A DNA stretch of 64,000 bases, from the NCBI GenBank assembly GCA_963726315.1, contig CAVSBZ010000005.1:682001-746000 (forward strand), given 5' to 3'. Below the pieces are notes generated by a model. The model had not been told where the DNA came from. It saw only the letters and a list, made by a program, of their open reading frames with translations, and made no database searches. Origin of the DNA: FEB-25 sp963726315. GTDB lineage: Bacteria; Chloroflexota; Anaerolineae; Anaerolineales; UBA4823. Position 1 is the first letter of the stretch, and each line of letters begins with the position of its first letter. Position numbers and translations under genes: made by a program. This document shows positions 8,938-17,833 of this stretch, one piece after another.

Positions 8938-8984
8938 TTGGATAGCACAAGTAACAGACGGAATTGAACTACGATATTCGTTGA

Positions 8985-9113
8985 TTGAAAATAGCAATAA
9001 ATCAAAAGCAATACTATATCTACATCATGACCAATCAAGACCACACCGTTTTATACACGGGGGTAACAAATAACCTTCAAAGAAGGGTGGCTGAACATCG
9101 AACCGGTAAATGA
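8985..9113 (+). pseudogene. Truncated GIY-YIG endonuclease remnant
   Basis: From a possible TTG at 8985 to TGA 9111-9113 this encodes 42 residues containing YYIYIMTNQ then TVLYTGVTNNLQRRVAEHR. This is the N-terminal half of a GIY-YIG domain of the UPF0213/YhbQ type: the YxxxY-x-T-G pair of strands and the catalytic Arg are visible. Intact proteins of this type have about 85-100 residues; here the frame stops directly after the EHR motif, before the conserved Glu. It is therefore an inactive fragment. The bases after the stop lead straight to the end of the opposite-strand CDGSH gene. Confidence 0.7.
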
Positions 9114-9132
9114 CGGATATTCGCTACACAGA

Positions 9133-9834
9133 TCAAACTTTTACCGGATATACCCGGTGTGAGCCGTCACACAATGGCTTTATGTGTGAATGCCCGCAGT
9201 TGCATAGCGTCACCCGGTTGCGCATCTCGAACGGTTGCCCATCCGAGCGGATAATCTGGATCCCACCTGTCACCCACAACGGACCCTGGATGGCGCCGTC
9301 CGAAGTAATCTCGGTGGTCACTGCGATCTGCTGTGGCAGGTCAGCCTCGATATCTGCATCCCCTTCCTTGAGTGCGAACGTCAGCGCACCCGAAGGGCAG
9401 TGCTCCACCATCGCCATCGCCAGCGCACGCACCGACGAGTCGTCGGTTTGGGCTGCCATTTCACTGATGCTGGTCAGGCGGTTGGCACAGAAACCCGAGT
9501 CGGTGCACAGGATCCCATCCATGCGGATGACAATATTAGTGCTGCCTGGGTAAGTCTCCTGGCGGTCAGCCGTCAAGTTGATGGGCGCCGTCTCGGTGCC
9601 ATCGAAATTGATTTGCTTGTGTGAACGGTCGCATAATGGAAAGGTACTCGAGTGACCACAGCGGCACAGGTAGTAGGGTTCTTCGGTCGGTATTTCCCCA
9701 TCTTTTTTCCACGTTAGCGGTTCGCCGTATTCCGAAACCACTTGCGTCTTATGCACCAATGGGATTCCACCGCTAACCATATAAGCCCCATTGGGGCGAA
9801 TTTCAATCTTTTTGGGATTTTCTGCGTTATCCAT
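9133..9834 (-). CDS. CDGSH iron-sulfur domain protein with two CDGSH motifs
   Basis: The product has 233 residues from the ATG at 9834. A first CDGSH-type motif, CRCGHSSTFPLCDRSH, lies at about residues 57-72 and a second, CNCGHSHIKPLCDGSH, near the C-terminus. Each supplies three Cys and one His for a labile [2Fe-2S] cluster. Between them a segment with CTDSGFC and EHCPSGAL is the divergent mono-cluster Fer4-like domain often fused to bacterial CDGSH proteins. Function is probably redox or cluster transfer in the cytosol. The longer reading frame beginning at 9882 has no homology in its first 16 residues. Confidence 0.88.
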   Translation of the reverse strand: MDNAENPKKIEIRPNGAYMVSGGIPLVHKTQVVSEYGEPLTWKKDGEIPTEEPYYLCRCGHSSTFPLCDRSHKQINFDGTETAPINLTADRQETYPGSTNIVIRMDGILCTDSGFCANRLTSISEMAAQTDDSSVRALAMAMVEHCPSGALTFALKEGDADIEADLPQQIAVTTEITSDGAIQGPLWVTGGIQIIRSDGQPFEMRNRVTLCNCGHSHIKPLCDGSHRVYPVKV

Positions 9835-10030
9835 AAGCACCTGCCATGCACTCCTAAGGATTGAATACGCTATTATAACCACCTGCGTGGCAGCATAGAT
9901 TACAATAATATGAGTTCATTGGGGTGATCACCTCAGCAGGGATAATTAATATATTTCCACGCTCCCCAATTTATCCCTGCTTGACTCTCACCCCGTCTTG
10001 GTCTATGATGAATATGTAAAGGGGTCTCCC

Positions 10031-10501
10031 ATGAAGAAACGGCTGATCTATATTCCGACCGTCGCGGTATTGGTAGTCATTATTGCCTTGCTGTGGATCG
10101 ATCATCGGCAAACCCCCGCCTGGAAGAACAAGCTCGACCAATATCTGGAGTACCTGCGTTCGGTTGGTGAACCGGCTTACCAGGTGGTCAATGCTGTGCA
10201 GGCTTCCCAACCGACCAAATTCACCCCCGTCATGAGCACGGGCTCCTCCAGTGGCAGCGTCATTTTACCGACCCCTGATAGCCTCGATGGTCAATATTTA
10301 TCCAGCCTGCAGCCGCTCAGCTACCCTCCAGACCAGGTATGGTGCGTCTTATTGAAGGATACGGGAGCGCAGCAGTTGGTTATTGTTGCCCTGCATACCA
10401 GCCTCTACGATGCCTCATGGATCGTCCACGTTCCTCCCGACCCCTGGGGCAGCCCAACGCTTCAATCATCCCTCTCTATTATCGGTTGTAATTTTGATTA
10501 G
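10031..10501 (+). CDS. Membrane-anchored protein of unknown function
   Basis: A 156-residue protein starting MKKRLIYIPTVAVLVVIIALLW, a positively charged N-terminus followed by one membrane helix (signal anchor or signal peptide without clear cleavage site). The exported part is predicted soluble, with PDQVWCVLLKD and two Cys residues. I do not recognise a family. The ATG at 10031 is chosen because it starts at the charged signal region; an in-frame ATG at 9998 adds an unlikely hydrophilic leader. It lies about 100 bp upstream of another exported protein on the same strand. Confidence 0.6.
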   Translation: MKKRLIYIPTVAVLVVIIALLWIDHRQTPAWKNKLDQYLEYLRSVGEPAYQVVNAVQASQPTKFTPVMSTGSSSGSVILPTPDSLDGQYLSSLQPLSYPPDQVWCVLLKDTGAQQLVIVALHTSLYDASWIVHVPPDPWGSPTLQSSLSIIGCNFD

Positions 10502-10603
10502 CATTATTTTGAATGTTGGGGTTTTGCTGGTTGCCGTATTCAATACGAGGAGGAAACCTCCATCTCTATAAACCGTCCTAATTTGGACCGAGGAAATGCT
10601 TCC

Positions 10604-12157
10604 ATGTTCAGGTTTAAACTCCGTACTTTTATGTTGCTCCTGTTGGCGCTTGCTCTAGCGGGCTTTGGTCTGTCATTCACCCTCCCCAGGTCAGCCAAAG
10701 CTGATGTGGGTGTGCATCCCATCCTGCCAGGCGGCAGCAGTATCGAGCCACAGGAAGATACGCCGGTCCAAATGGCCGATGAAGTGGTCACCATGGATGT
10801 GCGCAAAGCAACCGCGACCGATAATACCACCATACAATTAAACCCGGCATCCTATGGGTTGCAATTTCAGCCGGTGTGGTACCCACTGGTGGCGCAGGTG
10901 CAGGCAGACTTCACCATGCACAACCCCACAACTTCCACCATCGGCCTCATCACCTGGTTCCCTCTGGCCTCCGCCTTAGAAAGCGTAGATTGGGAGCTCA
11001 ATCCCGACGAGACTGTGCCGCAAATCGCCAGTTTTCAAGTGGCGGTGGATGGGGTTCCCCTCGAATATACCGTCAGCGAGCTGCCCAACCCGAAGGGTGT
11101 TGATAAACCACCCCTGCCCTGGGCAAGTTTTCCGGTCAGCTTCCCAGCCGGGGCAGACACAAAAATCCACATCAGCTACCTTTTACCGCTCACCCAGGCT
11201 GTCAAAGGCAGCGAGCTGGCACTGTACTACATTTTTCAGACCGGTGCGAGCTGGGCGGGTCCGATCAAGCGGGCTGAGCTGGTGTTGAACCTGCCGTACC
11301 CTGCCTCATTCAATACCCTGGTTCGTGTCGATCCCACCAGCCTGAGCCTGCCTTATTCGATGGCTGATCCGAGAGCGTCCATTTCCTATGCAGGTGAGTT
11401 TGCTGGCAACCAGGCACGCTGGACCTGGACTGATTTTGAGCCCACCTCCCAGGACGACTTTTCAATCTGGTTGATGGATGCGGATAAGTGGCAGGAGCTG
11501 GAGGCTGCCTGGGGGGCGGCTCAGACGAGCCCACAGGATGGGCATGCCTGGCTGACCCTGGCTGAAGTCTATCGGATTTTATCGGTCAGAGCTTATGGTT
11601 TCCCTGGAATTTTCAGTAAGAGCTACTTACCCCTTGGCTTGGAAGCCTACCGTAAAGCCGCCGAGCTGCTTCCGGATTACCCGGTGCCTCACACCGGGAT
11701 TGGTTTGCTGTCCCTGGCACCCTATATGCGGGATTCAAATGCACCCCCAGAAGTACTTCAAAGCGCCCAGGACGAGCTGCAGATTGCGCAGGAATTGGAA
11801 CAGGCGCATCCAGAGCTGGCAAACCCGAGTGGTTTTTCCAGCGTGTGGTTGGAAGATGCGCTAAGCGTCTACTCTGACAATGCCATTACCCTTAGCAGCA
11901 CTGCTTGGGCAAAGCAGACCGCAGAAGCTGCTCTAATCTCAACCCCATCACTCGCTCCCTCACCTGCACCGAGCCTGACCCCCACAGCAATGCCTTCACC
12001 CTTACCCAGGCTCCCCTCGCCGACTCCACCCTCCACAGCCGCCGCAGTTCCCCAGCCGACCTCAGGCAGCGGTCAGTCGACGATCATCATCGTGACGGCC
12101 ATCATCGCTGCCCTGATCACCCTGGGTTACCTTGTTGTAAAAAGGTCTTCGAAGTGA
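10604..12157 (+). CDS. Exported protein with Pro/Ser/Thr stalk and C-terminal membrane anchor
   Basis: A 517-residue protein. It has an N-terminal signal helix (FMLLLLALALAGFGLSF), a long beta-rich ectodomain, a Ser/Thr/Pro-rich stalk at about residues 440-485, and a terminal membrane helix (IIIVTAIIAALITLGYLVV) followed by KRSSK. The segment from FTMHNPTTSTIGLITWFPL through VDGVPLEYTV resembles DUF4424-type beta domains; an alpha-helical TPR-like stretch (AYRKAAELLPDYPVPHTGIGLL) precedes the stalk. The ATG at 10604 has AGGA nine nt upstream; an earlier TTG at 10583 has no site. It is likely displayed on the cell surface. Precise role unknown. Confidence 0.7.
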   Translation: MFRFKLRTFMLLLLALALAGFGLSFTLPRSAKADVGVHPILPGGSSIEPQEDTPVQMADEVVTMDVRKATATDNTTIQLNPASYGLQFQPVWYPLVAQVQADFTMHNPTTSTIGLITWFPLASALESVDWELNPDETVPQIASFQVAVDGVPLEYTVSELPNPKGVDKPPLPWASFPVSFPAGADTKIHISYLLPLTQAVKGSELALYYIFQTGASWAGPIKRAELVLNLPYPASFNTLVRVDPTSLSLPYSMADPRASISYAGEFAGNQARWTWTDFEPTSQDDFSIWLMDADKWQELEAAWGAAQTSPQDGHAWLTLAEVYRILSVRAYGFPGIFSKSYLPLGLEAYRKAAELLPDYPVPHTGIGLLSLAPYMRDSNAPPEVLQSAQDELQIAQELEQAHPELANPSGFSSVWLEDALSVYSDNAITLSSTAWAKQTAEAALISTPSLAPSPAPSLTPTAMPSPLPRLPSPTPPSTAAAVPQPTSGSGQSTIIIVTAIIAALITLGYLVVKRSSK

Positions 12158-12175
12158 ACCTAGGCATACATTTGT

Positions 12176-12203
12176 GTAGGGGCTGGTCGCGACCAGCCCC
12201 TAC
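12176..12203. repeat. GTAGGGGCTGGTC perfect palindrome
   Basis: A 28-bp element with 13-bp perfect arms GTAGGGGCTGGTC and a 2-nt centre. It is the minimal form of the GTAGGGGCG family and lies 18 bp after the stop of the preceding gene, where it could end or stabilise the transcript. Confidence 0.75.
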
Positions 12204-12224
12204 TAAAACAAATTTGGTTTTACT

Positions 12225-12284
12225 GTAGGGGCGCAGGGTTGGAATTACATGTTTAAGCATTGCAATCCTCCCCTGCGCCCCTAC
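12225..12284. repeat. GTAGGGGCGCAGGG palindromic element
   Basis: Arms GTAGGGGCGCAGGG and CCCTGCGCCCCTAC enclose a loop of about 32 nt, giving a 60-bp member of the same family placed 21 bp after the previous copy. The side-by-side pair resembles the BIME arrangement of REP elements. Confidence 0.75.
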
Positions 12285-12313
12285 TTTTATGGCAACCTCT
12301 CACTTTTGGATAC

Positions 12314-12499
12314 TTATTTCATCAAATCTGCCAGGTGTTCTTCCACCGCCTGGACTTCCAATTTAAGCTCGCTCAGGTAATCTTCCAAATCGGCGATCTG
12401 CTCGGCTTTCGTTTGGAATTGACGCACGAAATGCCCGCTATCCTCATGGCAACCACACCCGCAATCACATTCCGATCCACAATCACATTCTTTTCCCAT
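12314..12499 (-). CDS. Small Cys-rich, coiled-coil protein
   Basis: Encodes 61 residues: MGKECDCGSECDCGCGCHED, with six Cys and one His in the first 20 residues, followed by a 35-residue amphipathic helix (KAEQIADLEDYLSELKLEVQAVEEHL) with heptad spacing. The reading frame has a strong ribosome site, AAAGGAGTAAGAAT before ATG, which supports it as a real gene. The pattern resembles DUF5320-type small proteins found near redox and Fe-S genes; the Cys cluster could bind a metal or Fe-S cluster and the helix oligomerise. It is isolated, with repeats on both sides. Confidence 0.65.
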   Translation of the reverse strand: MGKECDCGSECDCGCGCHEDSGHFVRQFQTKAEQIADLEDYLSELKLEVQAVEEHLADLMK

Positions 12500-12689
12500 A
12501 TTCTTACTCCTTTTTTGGCGATTAAATTCGCCGTTCTATTATATTCGCATTCTGCTGGAGTGGTATCCATTTTCTCCTCCCCTAATCACCGTTTTTTGTG
12601 ATTCGGGGAGTCAAGTGAGTCTCGGTCCGGTATGTTTTTCTACCGGACAGCAGTCCCTTCATACGGTAGGCGGTTAAACCGAAATCCAT

Positions 12690-12930
12690 TTACTCCTCCC
12701 CCAAGTACGTTATTCAGTACTTTGGGGAGGCCTGGTCCCCCCTGGTTTTGGGGGGGAGAGGAGGGGGGCATCCTTTTTCCGGCACCGGTTTTTATCCGTA
12801 AATCCGCAATAAAATCCGTTTACACAGCAAATCTTCGTCCCTTTCGCAGTTTTTCACTGCTTTCGTGTTCCAAAATTCCTTTCCTTTTTTTCCTCCCCTA
12901 ATCACCGTTTTTTGGTGATTGGGGGAGGAG
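12690..12930. repeat. CTCCTCCCC/GGGGAGG hairpin repeat cluster, left of the kelch gene
   Basis: Two inverted-repeat blocks: CTCCTCCCCCAAGTA...TACTTTGGGGAGG, then CCTCCCCTAATCACC...GGTGATTGGGGGAGG, joined by a GGTCCCCCCTGGTTTTGGGGG stretch and a TCCGTTTACACAG / CTTCGTCCCTTTCGCAG tract. The same mosaic recurs at 15180-15640 with different loop sequences but kept arms. The 12500-13071 gap has no gene besides these repeats. Confidence 0.65.
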
Positions 12931-13071
12931 GGAGGGGGTTATCCCCTTACCGGCACCGGCTGTTTCCCCCGCCATCCGCTATCAGACAATTTTCTCCTCC
13001 CCAAAACCCACGCCCCGAAATCTAACATCGGGGCGTGTCGACTAGTCACAAATTAATCGATATCAAGCAGC

Positions 13072-14796
13072 TTATTTCAACTGCGCCCGCAGGATCAACG
13101 GCAGCCACACCGGGAAGCTCGTTTGGATCACTTCCACCTCCTGTATATCCGTCACCGCTCCACCACAGTTGGTCGCCGTGACTTCCACGTTATAAAGCCC
13201 TGCCTCGAGCCAGGAGTAGGACGCCTCCGTCCCGGTAATCCCATTGCTCCACACGATCTCGATCGGCAAGCTGGCGTCGGTGGGGGTCAAGCTCACCGTA
13301 TACACGCCGGTCTCTCCCACGTCAAGGCTGGTCGGTCCATGGATTTCTGCACTCGCCAGCGGTGTGCAGGGTATGTAGACGTCGATCACCAGGGTATCGG
13401 TCACCACGGCAGAGCCGTCGCAGTTCGTGCCCGTGATCACCATGGTGTACGCTCCCGGCTCGGTGGGGGTAAAGCTGATATCCGCACCGCTATCACCCGT
13501 GCTCCAATCAACCGACACCGGTGCAGACGCTTCCGCCGGCTCGATGGTAGCCGAATAGGCGCCGGTTTCACCCACCTGCAGCTGTGCCGGACCATGGATC
13601 GCAATGTCGGTCAGCCCGGTGCAACCTCCTTCACATGCCAGGGGGTAATACTCAGTGGGACCCAATGGTGGGTCACAGCTCTCGTTCACCCGCCCGCCAA
13701 AAGTCCACATCCCCGGCAGTCCATCATCCGGGTCTGAGGTGCACAACGGGATGTAAGTGCCGGCTAAATCTGCGCGTGGGGTGGGCAGCTCGGGCAGGGT
13801 ATCGAGCCAGGTGTTCGTAGCGATATCATATTCAAGGAACTCGCCCGACACCGCAGCCCAATCATTGGAAGCCACCACGTAAAGCTTGCCCTGCACCTGT
13901 GATCCGATGTTGAGCGTGTCAGCGTCGAAGCCAAAACCACGTCCCTCACCACCCGGGGTTGGCATGGGTGCCAGCAGGGTCCAGCCGGCAGCCAGGTTAG
14001 CCGTATCCAACACTTCGAAGGTGTCCACCGGGTTTAGCTCTGAGCCGTCATAAAACCCCACCCCACCGATGGAATACACTTTGCCGCCCTGCACGGCGCT
14101 CATGATGTAGCTGCGGGCGGTATGCATGGGGGTTGCCAGGTTAGTCCAGCGAGAGCCTGACGGCAGGTTGGGGTCGAATGTCCAGGTTTCTGTGGAAAAA
14201 TAGGGTGCCACATTCGTTTCCCAACCACCATAAACGTAGATGATGTCATTGACGACCGCCGTCCCCATGGCGGCCACCCGGTAGCCGCCTACCATCCCGC
14301 TCCAGTTATCTCCCACGGGCAGTGCCTCTGCCAGGTTTACCTGCGGATAGTAGCGTTGCACCATGCCGATGCTCACGCCGCCGTGGTCCTTATCGGTACC
14401 GCCGATCACGTAAATCGCTGGTCCGCGTCCGGTCCCATCGTCAAAGATCAGGTTGGCGTTGTAGTTAGACACGTCTTCCACCACGTCCGCACCCGTATCA
14501 GTGAAGGTTCCGTTCACCGGGTCGAACATCCAAATATTGGGCGATTCGGTCGGTGGTGAGGTGCGCCCACCCGGGAAATACACCTTGTTAGCCCACGGCT
14601 CGAGCGCTGGTCCGGGCACAAAGGCGCCGTCGTGGCGGGCATACTGGAATTCAGCCGGGGGATATGGACCAGTGAACCAGCCTTGCTGCGCCGGAGCCTG
14701 GGCAGCCGTGGAGGCGGGCAGTGGGGTGATGGATGAAGTGATTAGAACCAGCAGCGATAACAGTACCAATATAGATAAGGACTTGTGTATCTTCAT
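13072..14796 (-). CDS. Secreted kelch-repeat protein with two PKD-like domains
   Basis: A 574-residue exported protein. A signal peptide (ILVLLSLLVLITSS) precedes six kelch-like blades; repeats such as IYVIGGTDK, IYVYGGWE, VYSIGGVG and LYVVAS contain the GG pairs of beta-propeller blades. Two Ig/PKD-like domains follow, each opening with IHGPxxLxVGETGxY. The chain ends FPVWLPLILRAQLK, a short hydrophobic tail with a basic end of the kind I recall at the C-terminus of many exported Chloroflexota proteins. The second ATG (14796) is chosen because GAGGAG is 7-8 nt before it. It probably acts in adhesion or sugar binding outside the cell. Both flanks carry the same repeat mosaic. Confidence 0.8.
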   Translation of the reverse strand: MKIHKSLSILVLLSLLVLITSSITPLPASTAAQAPAQQGWFTGPYPPAEFQYARHDGAFVPGPALEPWANKVYFPGGRTSPPTESPNIWMFDPVNGTFTDTGADVVEDVSNYNANLIFDDGTGRGPAIYVIGGTDKDHGGVSIGMVQRYYPQVNLAEALPVGDNWSGMVGGYRVAAMGTAVVNDIIYVYGGWETNVAPYFSTETWTFDPNLPSGSRWTNLATPMHTARSYIMSAVQGGKVYSIGGVGFYDGSELNPVDTFEVLDTANLAAGWTLLAPMPTPGGEGRGFGFDADTLNIGSQVQGKLYVVASNDWAAVSGEFLEYDIATNTWLDTLPELPTPRADLAGTYIPLCTSDPDDGLPGMWTFGGRVNESCDPPLGPTEYYPLACEGGCTGLTDIAIHGPAQLQVGETGAYSATIEPAEASAPVSVDWSTGDSGADISFTPTEPGAYTMVITGTNCDGSAVVTDTLVIDVYIPCTPLASAEIHGPTSLDVGETGVYTVSLTPTDASLPIEIVWSNGITGTEASYSWLEAGLYNVEVTATNCGGAVTDIQEVEVIQTSFPVWLPLILRAQLK

Positions 14797-15085
14797 GTGC
14801 ATTCTCCTCTTGAGCTCGTGGTGATAGTGAAATTTTATTTCCGATGGAAACCGAACTGATTTGGACTAATCACCTCCCAGGATATTTTATTGTCATCATC
14901 TTGTGCTGATTTTCACAGTATAGCATGATTGGACATTAAGCGAACGAAATTTGTGGCCGATTTTACGTGATTCTTCACCCATTTGATGATTGTTTAAAAT
15001 GACTCAATCATCGCATGACTATACGTTATTAGTTATCCCCTAAAAACATGGTATTTATGTTTTCGTTGCCTGGCGGACTTTTTTT

Positions 15086-15640
15086 GTGAGCGTAGTGGGG
15101 GAGCTGGGCGAGTCTCCGTCCGGTATATTTTTCTACCAGACAGCGTTCCCTTCAGCTGGAAAATGGTTCATTCGGAATTCAATTTCTCCTCCCCTAATCA
15201 CCATTTTTTTGGTGATTGGGGGAGGACTGGTCCCCCCTGGTTTTGGGGGGAGAGGAGGGGACATCCTCTTGGCTGCACCGGGCTTTATCCGCTAACCTGT
15301 ACCTGCTGTTTTTGCAGGTATCCGTTATAAAATCCGTTTACACAGTTAATCTTCGTCCCTTTCGCAGTTTTTCACTACTTTCGTGTTCCAAAATTCCTTT
15401 CCTTTTTCTCCTCCCCTAAAAACATGTTTTTTGTTTTTGGGGGAGGACCGGTCCCCCCTGGTTTTGGGGGGAGAGGAGGGGGCATCCGCTTATCTGTACC
15501 GTGTGTTTTCCCCAGTATCGTTATCCATCCGTTGACAGTATATTTTCGCGTTTTTCGTGTCTTTCGTCTTTTTCGTGCTCCAAAAATCCATACTGGTTTC
15601 TCCTCACACAAATACAATTTTGTATTTGGGGGAGGCAGGA
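15086..15640. repeat. CTCCTCCCC/GGGGGAGG hairpin repeat cluster, right of the kelch gene
   Basis: Three inverted-repeat blocks (about 15185-15230, 15408-15450, 15598-15638), each CTCCTCCC(C)TAA/CAC, a variable loop, then GGGGGAGG. They alternate with the tract GGTCCCCCCTGGTTTTGGGGGGAGAGGAGGGG and the TTCGTGTTCCAAAATTCC tract also seen at 12840-12890 and near 33450. The 14797-15823 gap contains no supported gene. Confidence 0.65.
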
Positions 15641-15823
15641 GGAGGTAAATTTTAGTCGGGTTTATCCAATTTCCTATCCCAGGTTTTCTCCACGATCCAT
15701 TTTCTCATCTGCGAATAGATAAAAGTCATCCATATTTCATTGTCTTTTATAATCCTACAATATAGGTCCAATTAGTATTAAATATGATATAATCCGCTAA
15801 TCTTTTGAAGAGGGAGATAAAAA

Positions 15824-16444
15824 ATGGTAAAAAGAGATGACATCATTGAAAATCCAATCACCGGCGAAAAGATGGAGTTCCTTCAGACCTCCGAAGATAC
15901 GGATGGAAGCCTCCTGCAGCTCATCCTGACGGTGCAACCCCACGGTTTCGTCGCTGCTCCGCATATTCATCCAATTCAGGAGGAGCGCTTCATGGTGAAG
16001 ACAGGCACACTTCGCCTGCGGGTTGGTGCTGACGAAGGTTTACTCAACCCTGGTGAAGAAAGATTGGTTCCCCGTGGTACTCCCCACGTGTGGTGGAATG
16101 GGGGAACAGACGAAATGAAAGCCTTGGTTGAGTTCCGCCCGGCATTACAGACAGAAGACTTTTTCTCTGCCTTGTTTGCTCTTGCCAGGGCTGGAAAAAC
16201 CAACCGCATGGGGGTGCCGAATCTGCTTCAGCTGGCAGTCATAAATCGCAAATATCCACACGAGATCTACCTGGCAAAGCCGTCGATTACGGTTCAGAAA
16301 CTCCTTTTCCGCTCCATCGCCTGGATCGGCCTTCTCCTCGGATATCAGGCTGACTTTCCATCTCAGCCTACCCAAGCTAGGAGAACCATGCCAGTCGACG
16401 CTGAATTGGCGACGGTTCCAATCGAAAATAATAATCACCGATAG
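15824..16444 (+). CDS. Cupin-domain protein
   Basis: A 206-residue protein. Residues 30-105 form a cupin barrel with the metal-binding pattern P-H-I-H-P-x(4)-R-F (His residues near 47 and 49), then P-x-G-T-P-H-V-W-W at about 82-92 supplying the third His. The C-terminal 90 residues are helical with one hydrophobic segment (SIAWI-GLLLGYQ). Cupins of this plan range from isomerases to dioxygenases and regulatory proteins, so no reaction is assigned. AGAGGGAGATAAAAA precedes the ATG and an AT-rich TATAAT lies about 40 bp upstream. Confidence 0.8.
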   Translation: MVKRDDIIENPITGEKMEFLQTSEDTDGSLLQLILTVQPHGFVAAPHIHPIQEERFMVKTGTLRLRVGADEGLLNPGEERLVPRGTPHVWWNGGTDEMKALVEFRPALQTEDFFSALFALARAGKTNRMGVPNLLQLAVINRKYPHEIYLAKPSITVQKLLFRSIAWIGLLLGYQADFPSQPTQARRTMPVDAELATVPIENNNHR

Positions 16445-16583
16445 TATCAAATAAACAGAACGAATCCCCTGCGACTATAGTCAAATTGGCCGATGCACTT
16501 GAAGCATCGGCTAATGAGCTTTTGAGTTAAAATCAGGCAATTCAACGCTTAACACACCAATTCTACAGAGGGTAGGTATAAGT

Positions 16584-17159
16584 ATGACCAACTTAGATGG
16601 CAATAATAAGGAGTTATCACCTGAACAATGTGAAGAACTACTCCGAGCATTGAAATCCCGTTTTGAGAAAAACATGAACCGTCATAATGGTCTAGAATGG
16701 GCTAAAGTACAAGCAAAGCTGGAAGCTAATACTGAAAAACTGTGGTCACTCCATGAAATGGAACGAACTGGGGGTGAGCCGGATGTTGTTGGTCATGATC
16801 AAAAGACAGGCGAATACATTTTTTATGATTGCGCGGCGGAAAGTCCTAAAGGTCGCACAAATGTTTGTTATGACCGTGAAGCGTTGGAGGCAAGGAAAAC
16901 ATTTAAACCAAAAGACAGCGCTATGGATATGGCAAGTGCCATGGGCATCGAGATATTAACCGAAGGACAATATCGAGAGTTGCAGGAACTTGGAAATTTC
17001 GATATGAAAACCTCGAGCTGGTTGAAAACACCTTCTGAAATTAGAAAACTCGGTGGCGCAATCTTTGCCGATCGTCGCTACAACCATGTCTTTGTGTATC
17101 ACAACGGTGCCGACTCTTACTATGGCGTCAGGGGGTTCCGTGGCTCGCTAAGAGTTTAA
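16584..17159 (+). CDS. DUF4256 family protein
   Basis: A 191-residue protein. The core LWSLHEMERTGGEPDVVG through YIFYDCAAESPKGR and MDMASAMGIEILTEGQYRELQ is the conserved heart of DUF4256, a widespread single-domain bacterial family without known function. The end, VFVYHNGADSYYGVRGFRG, is also typical. Length is full for the family. AGAGGGTAGGTATAAGT precedes the ATG. It is monocistronic, with 139 bp before and about 270 bp after. Confidence 0.85.
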   Translation: MTNLDGNNKELSPEQCEELLRALKSRFEKNMNRHNGLEWAKVQAKLEANTEKLWSLHEMERTGGEPDVVGHDQKTGEYIFYDCAAESPKGRTNVCYDREALEARKTFKPKDSAMDMASAMGIEILTEGQYRELQELGNFDMKTSSWLKTPSEIRKLGGAIFADRRYNHVFVYHNGADSYYGVRGFRGSLRV

Positions 17160-17181
17160 TTTTTACACAGTGATACATGTA

Positions 17182-17245
17182 GGTTGGGATATCCGATTTG
17201 CTCTTCTACCGGGTTGAGCGTTCTTAGCGAAACCCAACGTTTTTT
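17182..17245. repeat. GTAGGTTGG...CCCAAC interspersed repeat
   Basis: Starts GTAGGTTGGG and ends CGAAACCCAAC. Related copies lie near 28013, 28165, 29106, 30892 and 56918. The GTTGGG/CCCAAC ends pair. Confidence 0.6.
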
Positions 17246-17430
17246 TCTTGGGACACCTAAAAACATGTCTTCGCAATAAGTCGGGGAACCTGTGAAGCCC
17301 AGATACCGGTATGACCATTCTTCCATAAGCCCAACATCTTTATTACAATATATAATTGACCTCAGATTATCCTGCTCCCGTAGGAAATTCTGCGCAGGAT
17401 ATTATCGCTTCCCTCGGAGGTGACCTCGCT

Positions 17431-17814
17431 ATGAGCCCAATCCGCATGGAACGCCTGGAATCAGGGGTGCGCGTGGTGATCGCATTCAATGAAGCCTTCA
17501 ACCGGCATGACATCCCTGCCATGATGGAGCTGATGAGCGAGGCGTGCGTGCTCGAAAGCTACGCCCCCGCCCCCGACGGAGCCCGGTATGAGGGCAAGCA
17601 AGCCATTACCCGCTTCTGGCAGGAGCTGTTCACCCGTGCACCCGATGCTCACCTCAAGGTCGAGGATATTTTCGGCTTCGGTCACCGCTGTATTATGCTG
17701 TGGCGATATGACTGGACGGATTCGAGCGGCACTAAAAAACACCTGCGCGGGGTAGACATCTCCCGCGAGCAGGATGGCATCATCCATGAGAAGCTGTTAT
17801 ACGGTAAGGGATAA
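17431..17814 (+). CDS. SnoaL/NTF2-like protein
   Basis: A 127-residue protein with the cone-shaped alpha+beta pattern of the SnoaL-like/NTF2 superfamily: FNEAFNRHDIPAMMELMSEACVLES, then GKQAITRFWQELFTRAPD, a strand-rich stretch with WRYDW, and LRGVDISREQDGIIHEKLLYGK at the end. Such proteins are polyketide cyclases, isomerases or ligand-binding proteins. The ATG at 17431 has GGAGG ten nt upstream. A TTG 75 nt upstream in frame has no site. The neighbouring kinase operon runs in the opposite direction and converges with it. Confidence 0.78.
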   Translation: MSPIRMERLESGVRVVIAFNEAFNRHDIPAMMELMSEACVLESYAPAPDGARYEGKQAITRFWQELFTRAPDAHLKVEDIFGFGHRCIMLWRYDWTDSSGTKKHLRGVDISREQDGIIHEKLLYGKG

Positions 17815-17833
17815 CCCAGCCTAACGCTGAAGA

